Origin: Platerodrilus igneus
Lineage: Eukaryota > Arthropoda > Insecta > Coleoptera > Lycidae
Length of the DNA: 64,000 nt
Reading direction: 5' to 3'
Assembly: GCA_036346225.1 (NCBI GenBank)
Contig: JARFIW010000139.1
Span: forward strand, 7,440,001-7,504,000
The notes under the pieces: generated by a model
What the model saw: only the letters and a program-made list of their open reading frames with translations
The model's database searches: none
Told to the model about the DNA's origin: nothing
Part shown: positions 24,360 to 36,717 of the stretch, piece by piece
Layout of the letters: the number at the start of each line of letters is the position of its first letter
Numbering within the stretch: the stretch's first letter is position 1
Position numbers and translations under genes: made by a program

Positions 24360-24570
24360 CAAACCGAAGGTTTCGAAGACGACCCGAACGATGTTGAGGA
24401 TTCAGGCGGGGAACTAAATGATGTCATAATTCCTTGCTGCTCGTCCAATACATTTAGCGCAATGCATGCACCTGCTTCGCTTCGTCGATGGTGGAATGCC
24501 GTTAGTAGAAACACCGGAAAACGTCTTCCATGTTATACGGATCGCTGCATATTAAAATCAAAAGGGTGGT
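24360..24570 (-). pseudogene. Unknown frame, left-arm copy of 34407-34682
   Basis: This is the inverted counterpart of a 91-codon frame in the right arm (shared landmark: the 3' ends at 24361 and 34680). The plus-strand frame 24357-24572 is its antisense. No family recognised. Differences between the arms shift the reading frame. Confidence 0.35.
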
Positions 24571-24871
24571 AGCACACGCACACAAATTGTGTGCAAGTCG
24601 TGCGCTAGAAGATGCAATGCTACTATAACCAAAAACACTTTAAACCATTACTAAGAAAATACCAACTTGTTGTCTACAGGATACTTACAACAATTTAATT
24701 TTAAATAACTTCTACGTCATATTTTAGGAAATGGGGGCTTGAATATTTTCCAAATGAATCACCAAGCGAAAGTATATGTTAACGGTATTAAATTACCCAT
24801 TAATTTCCTATTTTTACGACCGTGGTTAATTATAGATTGAAATTTAATTTGTGCACGTTCGAGCTTCTCGT

Positions 24872-25550
24872 AAACTAACATATTTTAGAGCAACAATGCG
24901 CTGTATAATACATGCATACCCCTTCGCCGCGCTACTGCTATTCTTGTAATTGCTAGAAAAAGTCACTCTCCTTTTTACTGTTAGGAGCGATGCAAAGCAC
25001 CATTTTTATACTTTCTATAGCACATCGCCACTTTTCGTCTGATAATTAAATTTTGCTTCTGTAGGCTTTTACACTTTCGCATAGCGGTCGGCCGCACGTA
25101 TTGATTTCTAGAACCGGTAAGTACTCGATATCCTCCAAATAGAAATTAGATGCTCGATGTCTGTCAACTTCCAATTCCCTCGTAAAGGTAGAAAACTCAG
25201 TCAATCATCCATTAAACTTCGACCCGCTCCTGTTCTGATAATTTACAAACATTTTCAAACGACAATGGGCCGAGAATTTTTAAACCTCCGAGGAATCTTT
25301 AAGTCGTGATCAATTACACATCCGAGCTAGCGTAAACTAACATATTTTGCAGCAACTGTATAATACATGCATACCCTTCTCTGCGCTACTGCTATTCTTG
25401 TAGTTGCTTGGAAAAGTCAGTCGCCCTTTTTATTGTAGGACCGATGCAAAGCACCATTCCTACTTTCTTTATAAGTGTAGCACATCGCGCACTTTTTGTC
25501 GGATAATTAAATTTTTGTTTATGTGGCCTTTACACTTTCGCTTATTTAAA
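24872..25550. repeat. Direct duplication inside the left arm
   Basis: About 220 bp at 24872-25095 (CGTAAACTAACATATTTT..., GATGCAAAGCACCATT, GATAATTAAATTTTGCTT) recur at 25328-25550, about 456 bp further on. The right arm has the same pair inverted (33490-33730 and 33950-34180), so the duplication predates the inverted dimer. Confidence 0.7.
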
Positions 25551-25559
25551 CATCTAATA

Positions 25560-26520
25560 CGATCAATTAACCACTTTGATTATTCTAACGGAACAACCAT
25601 ACATTCCGCCATATCGTTCTTTTTAATTCCAACGATCCTATGGGCTTCCGCACTAACACCTGACGTATCTTTCCTACTATTTGTTAAACAAAAACTACCG
25701 GTATCGCCATTGTGGACGTAAACAGATGTTTGTGGATGTGTCGAGAATATGTAACCATATACATTAATTAGTCTAAGCTATTTTATTTAGTCCACGAAAA
25801 CTACTATTTTTCTAATCCACAATTAATAATCGCCTTTATAGGTTTAACATTTCTACCATTACCCAATGACTGGTGCTACGTACATGGAAACTTTAATTTC
25901 TTATTGGAGAGAATTCTTATTCTCCCGCGCACTGCTGCGTAGTTGCATGCCCCCTTTTGAGGTATATGCTCGTTATAGGTTGTAAGACCCTCGGTTTTAC
26001 TTAACTACAATTCGTGAGACCCCTTTAATCTTTTTAATCGTATCTTTCTCGCCTACAATACAGTAGGACTTAACATTACTACCAACAAATTCTAATACTG
26101 GATCCCCATTAAATACGTCTTTAATTTCCTACAACTTTTTGTTGACAAGTGTTATATTGTATTTATTATACGCGGGTAGTCACTCTTTAAGATAAATATA
26201 TTTTGCTAGGTATCAACTAATATTAAATTTTCTAGGGACCCCAAATCTGTAAACAGATTTTAAATAGGACCACCCATACAAAGTTATGCGTTTTAAAGAC
26301 TAATTTTGCTCATCTTTATTTAACACCATCTTTAAAACCCTTTTTCCAACAAGACATATGCTTTAACCAACCTTTCCAGAAATCTAAAACCCGTGTCCCG
26401 CAATACCACGTGGAGATAACACGTATCCTCTGTCAACCAGGATAGAAGCCGGAAGGATTTGGAAGGTGGGAGAAGAACTTAAAATTATGGAAAAAAAAAA
26501 AAAACAACTATCTTATATCT
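25560..26520 (-). other. Left-arm sequence without a recognised gene
   Basis: Pairs with about 32540-33490 in the right arm. The minus strand has one short open stretch around REAHRIVGLK (right-arm copy, near 33410-33450), otherwise stops. The 105-codon plus-strand frame at 25404-25721 is antisense to this and is not called. Confidence 0.4.
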
Positions 26521-26814
26521 TTACCCCCATGCGTAGATTGTTGTACTATTAGGAATGATGTACCTTTTGTCATCTTCCCTCGATAAACTAATTTTATTAA
26601 TAAGCTGCGTATGCAAATCGTATTCTTTACTCCGGATACATACGCAGCAAGTACTCGATACCAAATAAAGAATTGGATGCTTGGTGACTGTTAACATCCG
26701 CTTCCTCGTGTACGCCAGACATCCAGCCGTGTGCACCCCCTGGCCCCCATACGGCCCCCTCTCTGTGCGACTGCTATTTCGGGTAACGTCACAGCCTTTA
26801 TAAATAAAGAACAA
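26521..26814 (-). pseudogene. Unknown conserved frame, left arm
   Basis: A 97-codon minus-strand frame includes KRMLTVTKHPIL and SKEYDLHTQLINKISLSRED, ending in PNSTTIYAWG. The right-arm counterpart (32322-32540) keeps YDLHTQLINKISLSR in frame, so this part was probably protein-coding in the ancestor. The N-terminal third differs between the arms and may not be coding. I do not recognise the family; capsid or polymerase segments are both possible. Confidence 0.4.
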
Positions 26815-26999
26815 TGTTATATACTATTATAAAATGTTTATTCTGACATTATACATAACAAATTTAAAAATATTTAATGCCAATGGTCATTTAAACTTAA
26901 TTTTAATACAAAGTTATACACAGAAGACAGTCCTTTCTTTATGTTTGTTTGAGTGGCTTTAATTTTATCTAATTTTATTCGCACAAAATTTAAATCGAT

Positions 27000-29300
27000 A
27001 CCCAAGTCCTCTATCTCCTTTTCTACCAATAGTTTGATACATAAGACCGTCTAGGTTTTCGAATTGTAAAATGTACCGAAGTTGCTCTATATTTAAGTCT
27101 TTGATTTAAACAGATCCATTCCTTCGTGTAATTCTTGCAGCTTGTGACAATCTTTAATCGCAGCTTCCCACTATATCCTGCATACGTATCTTGTTAGCTT
27201 GATCGACTTCTTCTTGTCGGTATTGGAGAAATCTTTTCTCCACCGTTGTAGTTGCATTCACCACTTTTGGGAATATATGGTTGTTATAGGTTGTAAGACC
27301 CTCGGTTTTAAATGATCCGAAAGGTTTTTACTAGGCAAATATACAATGTTTAACGACCCCTTTGCGTGTGGTGTACGCAAGATTACGAAACCCCATTCCT
27401 TAGTTCGTCTTTGTTATCTGCATTTTGATAAATACGTTTTAGAATAACCTTTTAAAAGCTATACGGATTTAGTACCATCCTTTTCTGCAAGAACGCCTAC
27501 ATAACTAAAGAGTCTTTCTTACTAACCGCAAATGCATACAGCTTGTAAACCAGATGTCAAGTCGTCCAGTCAAAATAATCTTTAATTCTTCCTCACCAAT
27601 AAGATGCTTCAACACATCTTTGTTTGATCCGATGTCATTCCATGTAGTCCATTTCGCCTTTTCCATTTCCAATTCCAGTTGTCTTTTCCTTCCCACAGCG
27701 AGGTACATACTTTTTGCGTAAACGGACAGAGTTACTACCAAATTTACGCGTTGTCGCAACCTCTGGACGAATGTTGGCATAATCCCCGAAACTATTTTAA
27801 TTGTAGAATTGGGTTGCAGATTGTGTAAATATGTACTACCGCTTAATGTAGCACTTGTTAAGATTTTATTTTATCTTCATTTCCTCTACTATCTCCAAAT
27901 AAACAGGTAAATAGTTAAACTAGCCGAAAGCACAATTTACTTTTCCTTTCCCGTTTTGCCAAAGCCGTCAATTTGTACATTCCCCAAACACGTAGCGGTA
28001 TTTAACTACACAGCTATTTGTAGCTTGTCCGATAGCACACATTTTGGCAATGAACCGAGCATTGCGCCTTTAGAAGTTAACTTTATCTTCCAAAAAGGTT
28101 AAACACTTTTTCCCATTCCCACTGATCCAAATGTTTTAAATTTCCCAACGGGTTAAAATTTCTTTAAAACCCTTGTTTATAAACCCACTTAAAACAAATT
28201 TATTTGTTTTTAAAATTTTATCTCCCCCATTTTTGTTTAAAAATTTTTTCAGATGAAAACCCTTTTCCCAAAAAATAATTTTTCGCTATTCTTTAAAAAA
28301 CCAATTAAATTTTTCCACTTTGAAAAGGAATTTTTTTAACCCAAAGATTCTTTCCCACTTTCTTTTCGGAAACCCCAAAAAACAACACGAAAGGTTAGTA
28401 ACAAAATTTTTTTTTTAAACGTTTTCTTTAAAAATTTTACCCCCTTTTAGCAAAAATTACTAACACCATCCAAAATTTGGGAACCAATATTTAAAATAAA
28501 AATTTGGTAATCCTTTGGGAATTTGTTGGGCAGGTCCCAAATCAAATTAATTGTCCCATGTTTTACAGGGGGTATACAAAATTCGTTTCCACAAATTTTT
28601 TTTCCCCAGTATTTCATATTTTAACCCCCCAAAGTCTTTAATTTTCCCAAGGAATTTCACCCATTAAAAAACACCCAAACCCGAAAACCCAAAAAAAATT
28701 TTTAAATTTATACACTGCCGCACGACATAGCTTAATCACAGTTGTATATTGTTCCAATCGCGTTCCATTTCTTTGGCCAGAGACGCAAATGTTTTAAACG
28801 TACCGACAACGTAAAAATTAGTATATGATTGCCGTTGTTTATTAACACCAGGACTTTTTCCACACAAATTTGTTTTTGCATTGGTTGTTAGCCATGTTAA
28901 ACAACCAATCCATGCAGTTTATGTTTCAACTATAAATTTTCTTCGTATTCCCCTTATAGCAAAATTATTTTTAGTTAAATAATTACACACCCCATCTTGC
29001 TAAATTGCCCGAAAATTTGTTACACCTGCAAAAGTAGAAATAATTTTTCGACTTCTTTAATAACTGGTTTCCTCCAATAAATTTCCAAAACATTGCTAGC
29101 CATTTGATCGAACATAAATTTTAATTTTTTAAGACAGTTCTTTTTTCCGATAATTTCTTTACTTTTCCCATTTGAGGCTTTCCCGAGAAAACAATTAGCT
29201 TTCCCATGCCAGCGGAAACAAATGTTGAATTTCCAATACTTTAAATGCACCACAAATTTCGGATAAACACCGGCAGATTTGCTGCAGAAAGGGCCCAAAT
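27000..29300 (-). pseudogene. PolB N-terminal-like region, left arm (degraded)
   Basis: Inverted counterpart of 30100-31840. The best frame is 27505-27780 (PTFVQRLRQRVN, then GRKRQLELEMEKAK), matching the right-arm stretch at 31180-31330. Towards the centre, short matches continue (for example near 28730 with 30660-30760). The part at 28080-28710 is filled with runs such as CCCTTTTCCCAAAAAA and does not align well, probably because the consensus sequence is poor. See the right-arm entry for the reasoning on function. No catalytic polymerase motif is visible. Confidence 0.5.
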
Positions 29301-29439
29301 TTAACCAACAAAGCACAAATGGCTGCACATTGGTGTGACCACCAGTCAGCATCTTTTCCCTTCACATAACAAATTTCCATTTTGTACCAGTTATTGTTGA
29401 ACAAAATTGCCAAAGCCTCCAAATCCTCAAATTTTCTTT

Positions 29440-29840
29440 CAACTTATTCCCAAGTTAAGGAAACCTTTAAAACAATTATGTTAGTTTTAATGAAAAAATT
29501 AAAAGAAAAATGTTCTTTATGTCATTTCAGAGGTGAGGGTCATATGGTCAAGATAGGTCATATGGTCATTCATTGGTCATTTCAGGTCATTGGCCATGCA
29601 TATATGGTCATATGGTAGGGTCATGTTGGTAAATTGGCATGGTGAAATCACATGACAATGGATATAGGACCATATGACCACATGGTATGACCCATGCCTG
29701 ACCATATAACCATTCCTATACCAAATGGCATATTGACCACATATTGACCAATATACCCCCACCTTGAATAATGAACAATTTTCGTATTCAATTTAGTTTT
29801 ATTAGCAGAACGGTAAACATGAGCGTCTCCAAGGTGATTA
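29440..29840. repeat. Centre of the palindrome: GGTCATATGG cluster
   Basis: Between the two arms the plus strand carries many TGGTCAT units up to about 29640 and many ATGACCA/TTGACCA units after it, so the spacer is itself an inverted cluster (29535-29755). Since both arms are read outward, this is where a divergent promoter or replication start would have to lie; that is inference. Confidence 0.75.
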
Positions 29841-29929
29841 ACGTTTCTCAACTTGGGAATAAAGTGAAACCGACAAATGAAGGATTATGGTTAGGGCAAC
29901 AATAATCTGGTGACAGATATTGGTAATAT

Positions 29930-31840
29930 TTGTTATGTCGAAGGCGAAAAGATGCTGACTGGGGACTACACACACCAATTACAGAACCATTTTGTGACAA
30001 TATAATGTTGGTTAAAATTTTGGACCTTTCTGACACCGAACAAGCATCTGCAAACAAACGGATGTTTATCCTAAAAAAGAAATTTGTGGTGCATTTAACA
30101 GCTATCTACGAAGAAAGTTCAACTGATTTGTTTCGCTAGGCATGGTGTTAAAGCTAAGCTTCCGTTTTCTCTGGAAAGCATAACAAGATGGGCCAGAGAG
30201 TAAAAGAAATTATCGGAAAAGAAGACATCGAATGCATTAATAAAAATTCCAAAATCCTATATGTGTTCCATACAAAGTGGAACTAGCAGATGTTAAGTTG
30301 GAAACTTTATTGGAGGAACTACCAGATATATTAGACGAAGTCGAAAAGATTATTTCTATCTTTTGACATGGATGTAACCCAAGATTTTGCGGCATATTTA
30401 GCAAGATGGAGATTGTAATTATTTAACTACAAACCATAACTTTTGCTATAAGGGCGAATACGAAGAAAAGTGAATATTATAGTTGACAACGATAAAACTG
30501 CGGGGATTGATTGTTTAACATGGCTAACAACCAATGCAAGAATTAAGATTTACAACAAATTTGTGTGCCAGATAACAAGTCCTGGTGTTAATAAACAACT
30601 TGGCAATCATATACTAGATTTTTACGTTGTCCAGATGTACGTTTAAGGAAACATTTGCGTCTACTTTGGCCAAAGAAATGGTATTACGCGATTGGAAGCG
30701 ACAATATACAACTGTGCAATTGGAAGCTATGTCAGTGCGGAACGGGTGTATAAACCCTTAAAAGACTGTTTAACCTTATTGGAAGATAGGTTATACTTCC
30801 TAAAGGCCCAATGTACTCGGTACCACTTCCAAAATGTGGAGTAAGCTATCGGACAAGCTACAAAATAGGCTGTTTAGTGTATAATAACCTGCTACAGTAC
30901 GTGTATTGGGGAATGGCAATACAAAGAAATTGACGGGCTTGCAAATTGTTGTCCAAAAACCAGAGGAAAAGGAAAATTGATAAAGTATGTGCTTTGGCTT
31001 TAGTTTTAACTATTTACCTGTAAATTATTTGGAGATAGTAGAGGAAGATGTCCAAGATAAAATAAAAATCTTACACAAGTGCTACATTAAAGCAGGTAGT
31101 ACATATTTTACACAATCTGCAACACCATATTCTACAATTCCAAAAGAAATAGTAATTTCGGAATTGGGATTGATAGATACGCCAACATTCGTCCAGAGGT
31201 TGTACGACAACGCGTAAATATTGGTAGTAAACTCTATCCGTTTACGCTAAAGGAAATTGCCCCATTATGTATACCATACGCTGTAAGTGGAAGGAAAAGA
31301 CAACTGGAATTAGAGGAAATGGATGCAAAAAGGCGAAAATTGGACTACATGGAAAACACTGCGACAATACGCGATCAATACAAAGATGTGTTAGACAAAG
31401 AACATCTTATTAGAGAAAATGAGGAAGAATTAAAAGATTATTTTATGTGCGATGGACTGACTTAGATACATCTGGTTTACAAGCTGTATGCATTTGCGGT
31501 TAGTAAGAAAGACTCTTTAGTTATGTAGGCGTTCTTGCAGAAAAGGATGGTACTAAATCCGTATACTTTTAAAAGGTTATTCTAAAACGTATTTATCAAA
31601 ATGCAGATAACAAAGACGAACTAAGGAATGCGGGTTTGTAACCTTGCGTACACCACACGCAAAGGGGTCCTTAAACATTGTATATTTGCCTAGTAAAGAA
31701 CCTTTCGGATCATTTAAAACCGAGGGTCTTACAACCTATAACAACCATATATTCCCAAAAGTGGTGGAATGCAACTACGCAACAGTTGTGGGAGAAAAGG
31801 ATTTCCTAATACCGACAAGAAGAAGTCGATCAAGCTAACA
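29930..31840 (+). pseudogene. PolB N-terminal-like region, right arm
   Basis: Several plus-strand frames (29930-30139, 30987-31217, 31644-31838 and unframed stretches between) read outward from the centre. Readable pieces include [12 protein letters not shown] (about 30538-30573), a GNHI that follows shortly, TRLEATIYN (near 30690-30715), and further on FNYLPVNYLEI and ISELGLIDTPTFVQRL. Their order and wording resemble the N-terminal part of protein-primed B-family DNA polymerases of Polintons and related viruses (the RxKxYNKxV and GxTRxExTxY stretches). The polymerase palm, with its DTDS motif, is not found. The region is broken by many frameshifts and is not functional. Assignment is from memory and should be treated as moderate. 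Confidence 0.55.
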
Positions 31841-32220
31841 AGATACGTATGCAGGATATAGTGGAAAGCTGCGATTAAAAGATTGTCACAAGCTGCAAGA
31901 ATTACACGAAGGAATGGATCTGGTTGTCGATGAATCAAAGACTTTAAATATAGAGGCAAACTTCGGTACATTTTACAATTCGAAAACCTAGACGGTCTTA
32001 TGTATCAAACTATTGGTTAGAAAAGGAGATAGAGGACTTGGGTATCGATTTAAATTTTAAGCTGCGAATAAAATTAGATAAAATTAAACCACCAAACAAC
32101 ATAAAGAAAGGACTGTCTTCTGTGTATAACTTTGTATTAAAATTAAGTTTAAATGGATCCATGCTTGGCATTAAATATTTTAAATTTGTTATGTATAATG
32201 TCAGAATAAACATTTTATAA
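31840..32220 (+). other. Right-arm sequence after the PolB-like region
   Basis: A short frame (32038-32220) ending NGSMLGIKYFKFVMYNVRINIL lies here, with its inverted copy near 26830-27010. No family recognised; it may be the tail of the preceding coding region. Confidence 0.35.
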
Positions 32221-32321
32221 TAGTATATAACATTGTTCTTTATTTATAAAAGGCTGTGACGTTACCCTGAAATAGCAGGCGAGATGCGCAAGAGGGGCGG
32301 CCATGGCAGGGGTGCACCAGG

Positions 32322-32540
32322 GTGCTTTGGGATGTGTCTGGGCGTACACGAGGGAAGCGGATGTTAACAGTCACCAAGCATCCAATTTTTATTTGGTGGA
32401 GTACTTGTGCGTATGTATCCGGAGTAAAAGAATACGATTTGCATACGCAGCTTATTAATAAAATTAGTTTATCGAGGAAGATGACAAAGGTACATCATTC
32501 CTAATAGTACAACAATCTACGCATGGGGGTAAAGATATAA
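32322..32540 (+). pseudogene. Unknown conserved frame, right arm
   Basis: Counterpart of 26521-26814. RGKRMLTVTKHPIF and YDLHTQLINKISLSR are kept; the frame is then lost by a small shift, although the nucleotide match continues to the end of the left-arm frame. Confidence 0.4.
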
Positions 32541-34400
32541 GATAGTTGTTTAATTTGTATATATTAGTTTTAAGATTCCATAATTTTAAGTTCTTCTCCC
32601 ACCTTCCAAATCCTTCCGGCTTCTATCCTGGTTGACAGAGATACGTGTTATCTCCACGTGGTATTCGCGGGACACTGCGGTTTTAGATTTCGGAAAGGTT
32701 GGTTAAAGCATATGTCTGTAGCGAAAAAGGGTTCTAAGATGGTGTTAAATAAAGATGAGCAAAAATTAGTCTTTAAAACGCATAACTTTGTATGGGTGGT
32801 CCTATTTAAAATCTGTTTACAGATTTGGGGTCCCTAGAAAATTTAATATTAGTTGATACCTAGCAAAATATATTTATCTTAAAAGAGTGACTACCCGCGT
32901 ATAATAAATACAATATAACACTTGTCAACAAAAAGTTGTAGGAAATTTAAAGACGTATTTAATGGGGGTCCAGTATTAGAATTTGTTGGTAGTAATGTTA
33001 AGTCCTACTGTATTGTAGGCGAGAAAGATACGATTAAAAGATTAAAGGGTCTCACGAATTGTAGTTAAGTAAAACCGAGGGTCTTACAACCTATAACGAG
33101 CATATACTCCAAAAGGGTAGACATGCAACTACGCAGCAGTGCGCGGAGAATAAAATTCCATAAGAAATTAAAGTTTCCATGTACGTAGCACCAGTCATTG
33201 GGTAATGGTAGAAATGTTAAACCTATAAAGGCGATTATTAATTGTGGATTAGAAAATAGTAGTTTTCGTGGACTAAATAAAATAGCTTAGACTAATTAAT
33301 GTATATGGTTACATATTCTCGTACACATCCACAAACATCTGTTACGTCCACAATGGCGATACCGGTAGTTTTTGTTTAACAAATAGTAGGAAAGATACGT
33401 CAGGTGTTAGTGCGTGAAGCCCATAGGATCGTTGGATTAAAAGAACGATATGGCGGAATGTATGGTTGTCTCCGTTAGAATAATCAAAGTGGTTAATTGA
33501 TCGTATTAGATGTTTAAATAAGCGAAAGTGTAAAGGCCTACATAAACAAAAATTTAATTATCCGACAAAAGTGCGCGATGTCTACACTTATAAAGAAAGT
33601 AGGAATGGTGCTTTATCGGTCCAACAATAAAAGGGCGACTGACTTTTCCAAGCAACTACAAGAATAGCAGTAGCGCAGAGAAGGGTATGCATGTATTAAG
33701 TTGCTGCAAAATATGTTAGTTTACGCATAGCTCGGATGTGTAATTGATCACGACTTAAAGATCCTCGGAGGTTTAAAAATTCTCGCCCATTGTCGTTTGA
33801 AAAATGTTTGTAAATTATCAGAACAGGAGCGGGTCGAAGTTTAATGGATGATTGACTGAGTTTTTTTAAAGGGAATTGGAAGTTGACAGACATCGAGCAT
33901 CTAATTTTATGGAGGATATCGAGTACTTACCGGTTCTAGAAATCAATACGTGCGGCCGACCGCTATGCGAAAGTGTAAAAGCCTACAGAAGCAAAATTTA
34001 ATTATCAGACGAAAAGTGTGCGATGTGCTATAGAAAGTATAAAATGGTGCTTTGCATCGCTCCTAACAGTAAAAGGAGAGTGACTTTTCTAGCAATTACA
34101 AGAATCTAGCGCGGAAGGGGTATGCATGTATTATACAGCGCATTGTTGCTCTAAAATATGTTAGTTTACGAGAAGCTCGAGCGTGCACAAATTAAATTTC
34201 AATCTATAATTAACCACGGTCGTAAAAATAGGAAATTAATGGGTAATTCTAATACCGTTAAGCATATACTTTCGCTTGGTGATTCATTTGGAAAAATATT
34301 CAAGCCCCCATTTCCTAAAATATGACGTAAGTTATTTAAAATTAAATTGTTGTAAGTATCCTGTAGACAACAAGTTGGTATTTTCTTAGTAATGGTTTAA
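32541..34400 (+). other. Right-arm sequence, no recognised gene
   Basis: Inverted counterpart of 24600-26500, including the 456-bp-spaced direct duplication. No frame of interest other than a short REAHRIVGLKERYGG stretch near 33410. Confidence 0.4.
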
Positions 34401-34406
34401 AGTGTT

Positions 34407-34682
34407 TTGGTTATAGTAGCATTGCATCTTCTACACGACTTGCACAAATTTGTGTGCGTGTGCTACCACCCTTTGGATTTTAATATGCATGCGATCCGTA
34501 TAACATGGAAGATGTTTTCCGGTGTTTCTACTAACGGCATTCACACCATCGACGAAGCGAAGCAGGTGCATGCATTAGCGCTAAATGTATTGGACGAGCA
34601 GCAAGGATATGACTCATTTAGTTCCGCCGAATCCTCAACATCGTTCGGTCGTCTTCGGAAACCTTCGGTATGCATTCTATAA
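34407..34682 (+). pseudogene. Unknown frame, right arm
   Basis: A 91-codon frame ending DEAKQVHALALNVLDEQQGY, followed by a serine-rich end. It matches the left arm at 24360-24570 in inverted orientation. No family recognised. It lies just upstream of the zinc-finger-like region and could be its leader. Confidence 0.4.
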
Positions 34683-34752
34683 GGAACATAAATCAGGTAT
34701 GCTCGAGTAAGCTTTTAGTTATGCTAGTTACAAGTTTAACCAAAGTGCTATA

Positions 34753-35330
34753 GTGCGGGTTTTGTTTTGTACTAAAATGGTACTGCAAACGTTTATAAGT
34801 GCAACCTTGCGGTGCTTCCTATACCTGGAAAATGCTCTCAAACGGCACCAGAACAAATGTCGTAGTGTAACATCGCCCAGGGTTAAGCCGTCCGCAGCAA
34901 AGTACTTAAACTGTGGGACTTGCGGTTTCGCTTTACGCGAATGGACAACTTACTGCGACACAAGGAAAACAGCACGGTATGTCATTAAGCCTTAAACGTT
35001 CAGCTCCGCCAGCTGTTAAAGGGTCTTGTACGAAACAACCACGAATTATGTGTACAGTATGCGATTTCGAAATGGAAAAGAATACATATCCGCACACTTA
35101 AGGAGCAACAAACATAAAATGCATCAGTTACCGCTACTAACGAAGATGGTGTAGAAATGATTAGCACAGCGTTTAACAACTGCATGGCTAGCTATCGCAT
35201 AAATAACGCCAGCGTCGACAATGGAGTGTCCGAGTTTCTTTGGAAGCAGAAGAACGATTTATTCGATTACTTAATAAAAAGAATACAACATATAATCCGG
35301 AAAATACGTACGAAGTCTTAAACATCATTC
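34753..35330 (+). pseudogene. Zinc-finger-like region with polymerase-like extension, right arm
   Basis: Frames 34753-34995 and 34913-35101 hold cysteine/histidine clusters (KRHQNKC, NCGTCGF) suggestive of C2H2 fingers, as in the left arm. From about 35150 a further open stretch includes ISTAFNNCMASYRINN and GVSEFLWKQKNDLFDYLIKR, which recalls the segment that follows zinc fingers in insect proteins annotated as B-family DNA polymerase. That extension has no counterpart in the left arm. Frames are broken and the sequence then runs into non-coding sequence, so the polymerase catalytic part is missing here too. Family assignment is tentative. Confidence 0.42.
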
Positions 35331-35839
35331 CTAATAGCACAGCAACCTAATTAAGGTAGGTCAGTAAGCAATATTTAATTGCTGTTAATTGATTTGTATT
35401 TAGCTTATTCCTATTTAAAACCCATTACATTGGAATGTGTTTACCTCACGTGATGTCGCTGGACGGTAAAACATATTGTTAGATTAACGATAATATGTCT
35501 TATTAACCGAAAACATGTCTCCTTTTACATTAATCTCTTTTATTACAGGTCTATTTAAACAACACATTAATTTCCTTTTGTTACAGGTTAAACTTTCGGC
35601 TACGCACAGGAAATAATATTATACTTGTAAAATTGCATTCTATAAGTTTATTAAACTGTAAGTTGGATAATAAATTATTAATTGTGTTCAATTGTGTTAA
35701 TAAGTTGGTTAAAGCATATGTCTTGGGTAGCGAAAAGTTTTAAAATGATTAATATATACGAGCAAAATTTTTAAAGAGGTTTGAGGGCTTAAAGTATAAC
35801 TTTGCAGGCGTTGTCCGATTTCAAATCTGTTTGCAGATT

Positions 35840-36717
35840 CAAATTCTGTGTAAAATTTTAGACTAACAAGATGTATCGCATGACTAAGAAAATTTATAAG
35901 AACGCTCAAAAGTCGCTATAGGTAAAAATTTAAAATTGGGGTAGCTCCTTGGGGTGATGATATCTGAAAAATTCCTAGAGATTCGGGTAGCTGAGAAAAT
36001 TCTAATATTGATTGATACCAAACAAGATAGGTTTATCTCGAAAGATGCATTGGCTAGACAAAGAAAACTATTTGTTAGTTTTGCTTATAAAGCAAAGAGT
36101 AAAATTTAGAAGATCAGGACTTTAAAGGGTATAACTTTGCAGGGCGTGGTCCGATTTCAAATCAGTTTGCAGATTCAGATTCTGCATAAAATTCTAAGCT
36201 AACAAGATGTATCGCGTGACTAAAAAAGTTTATAAGAACGCTCAAAAGTCGCTACAGGTAAGAAATCTTAAAATGAGGGTAGCTCCTTGGGGTGATGCAA
36301 TCAGAAAATTCCTAGAGATTCGGGTAGCTGAGAAAATTCTAATATTGATTGATACCAAACAAGATAGGTTTATCTCGAAAGATGCATTGGCTAGACAAAG
36401 AAAACTATTTGTTAGTTTTGCTTATAAAGCAAAGAGTAAAATTTAGAAGATCAGGACTTTAAAGGGTATAACTTTGCAAGGCGTGGCCTGATTTAAATCT
36501 GTTTACAGATTCGGATTCTGTGTAAAATTTTAGACTAATTTAATGTATCGCATGACTAAAAAGTTTATAAGAATGCTCAAAAGTCGCTACAGGTAAGAAA
36601 TCTTAAAATTGGGGTAGCTCCTTTGGGGTGATGGTATCTGAAAATTCTTAGAGATTCGGGTAGCTGAGAAAATTCTAATATTGATTGATACCAAACAAGA
36701 TAGGTTTATCTCGAAAG
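35840..36717 (+). repeat. Right-arm array of about 340-bp tandem repeats
   Basis: Units at about 36037, 36374 and 36709 (phrase TATCTCGAAAGATGCA), preceded by a partial unit. The open stretch 36207-36446 begins MYRVTKKVYKNAQKS and has FLEIRVAEKILILIDTKQDR, as in the left arm. The right arm is much cleaner than the left. Confidence 0.87.

Noticed and set aside
25404..25721. Plus-strand frame of 105 codons in the left arm
   Set aside because: All consistent coding in the left arm is on the minus strand; the right arm has no equivalent frame kept open.
29577..29762. Minus-strand frame across the centre of the giant element
   Set aside because: Made of the GGTCATATGG cluster; no independent coding evidence.
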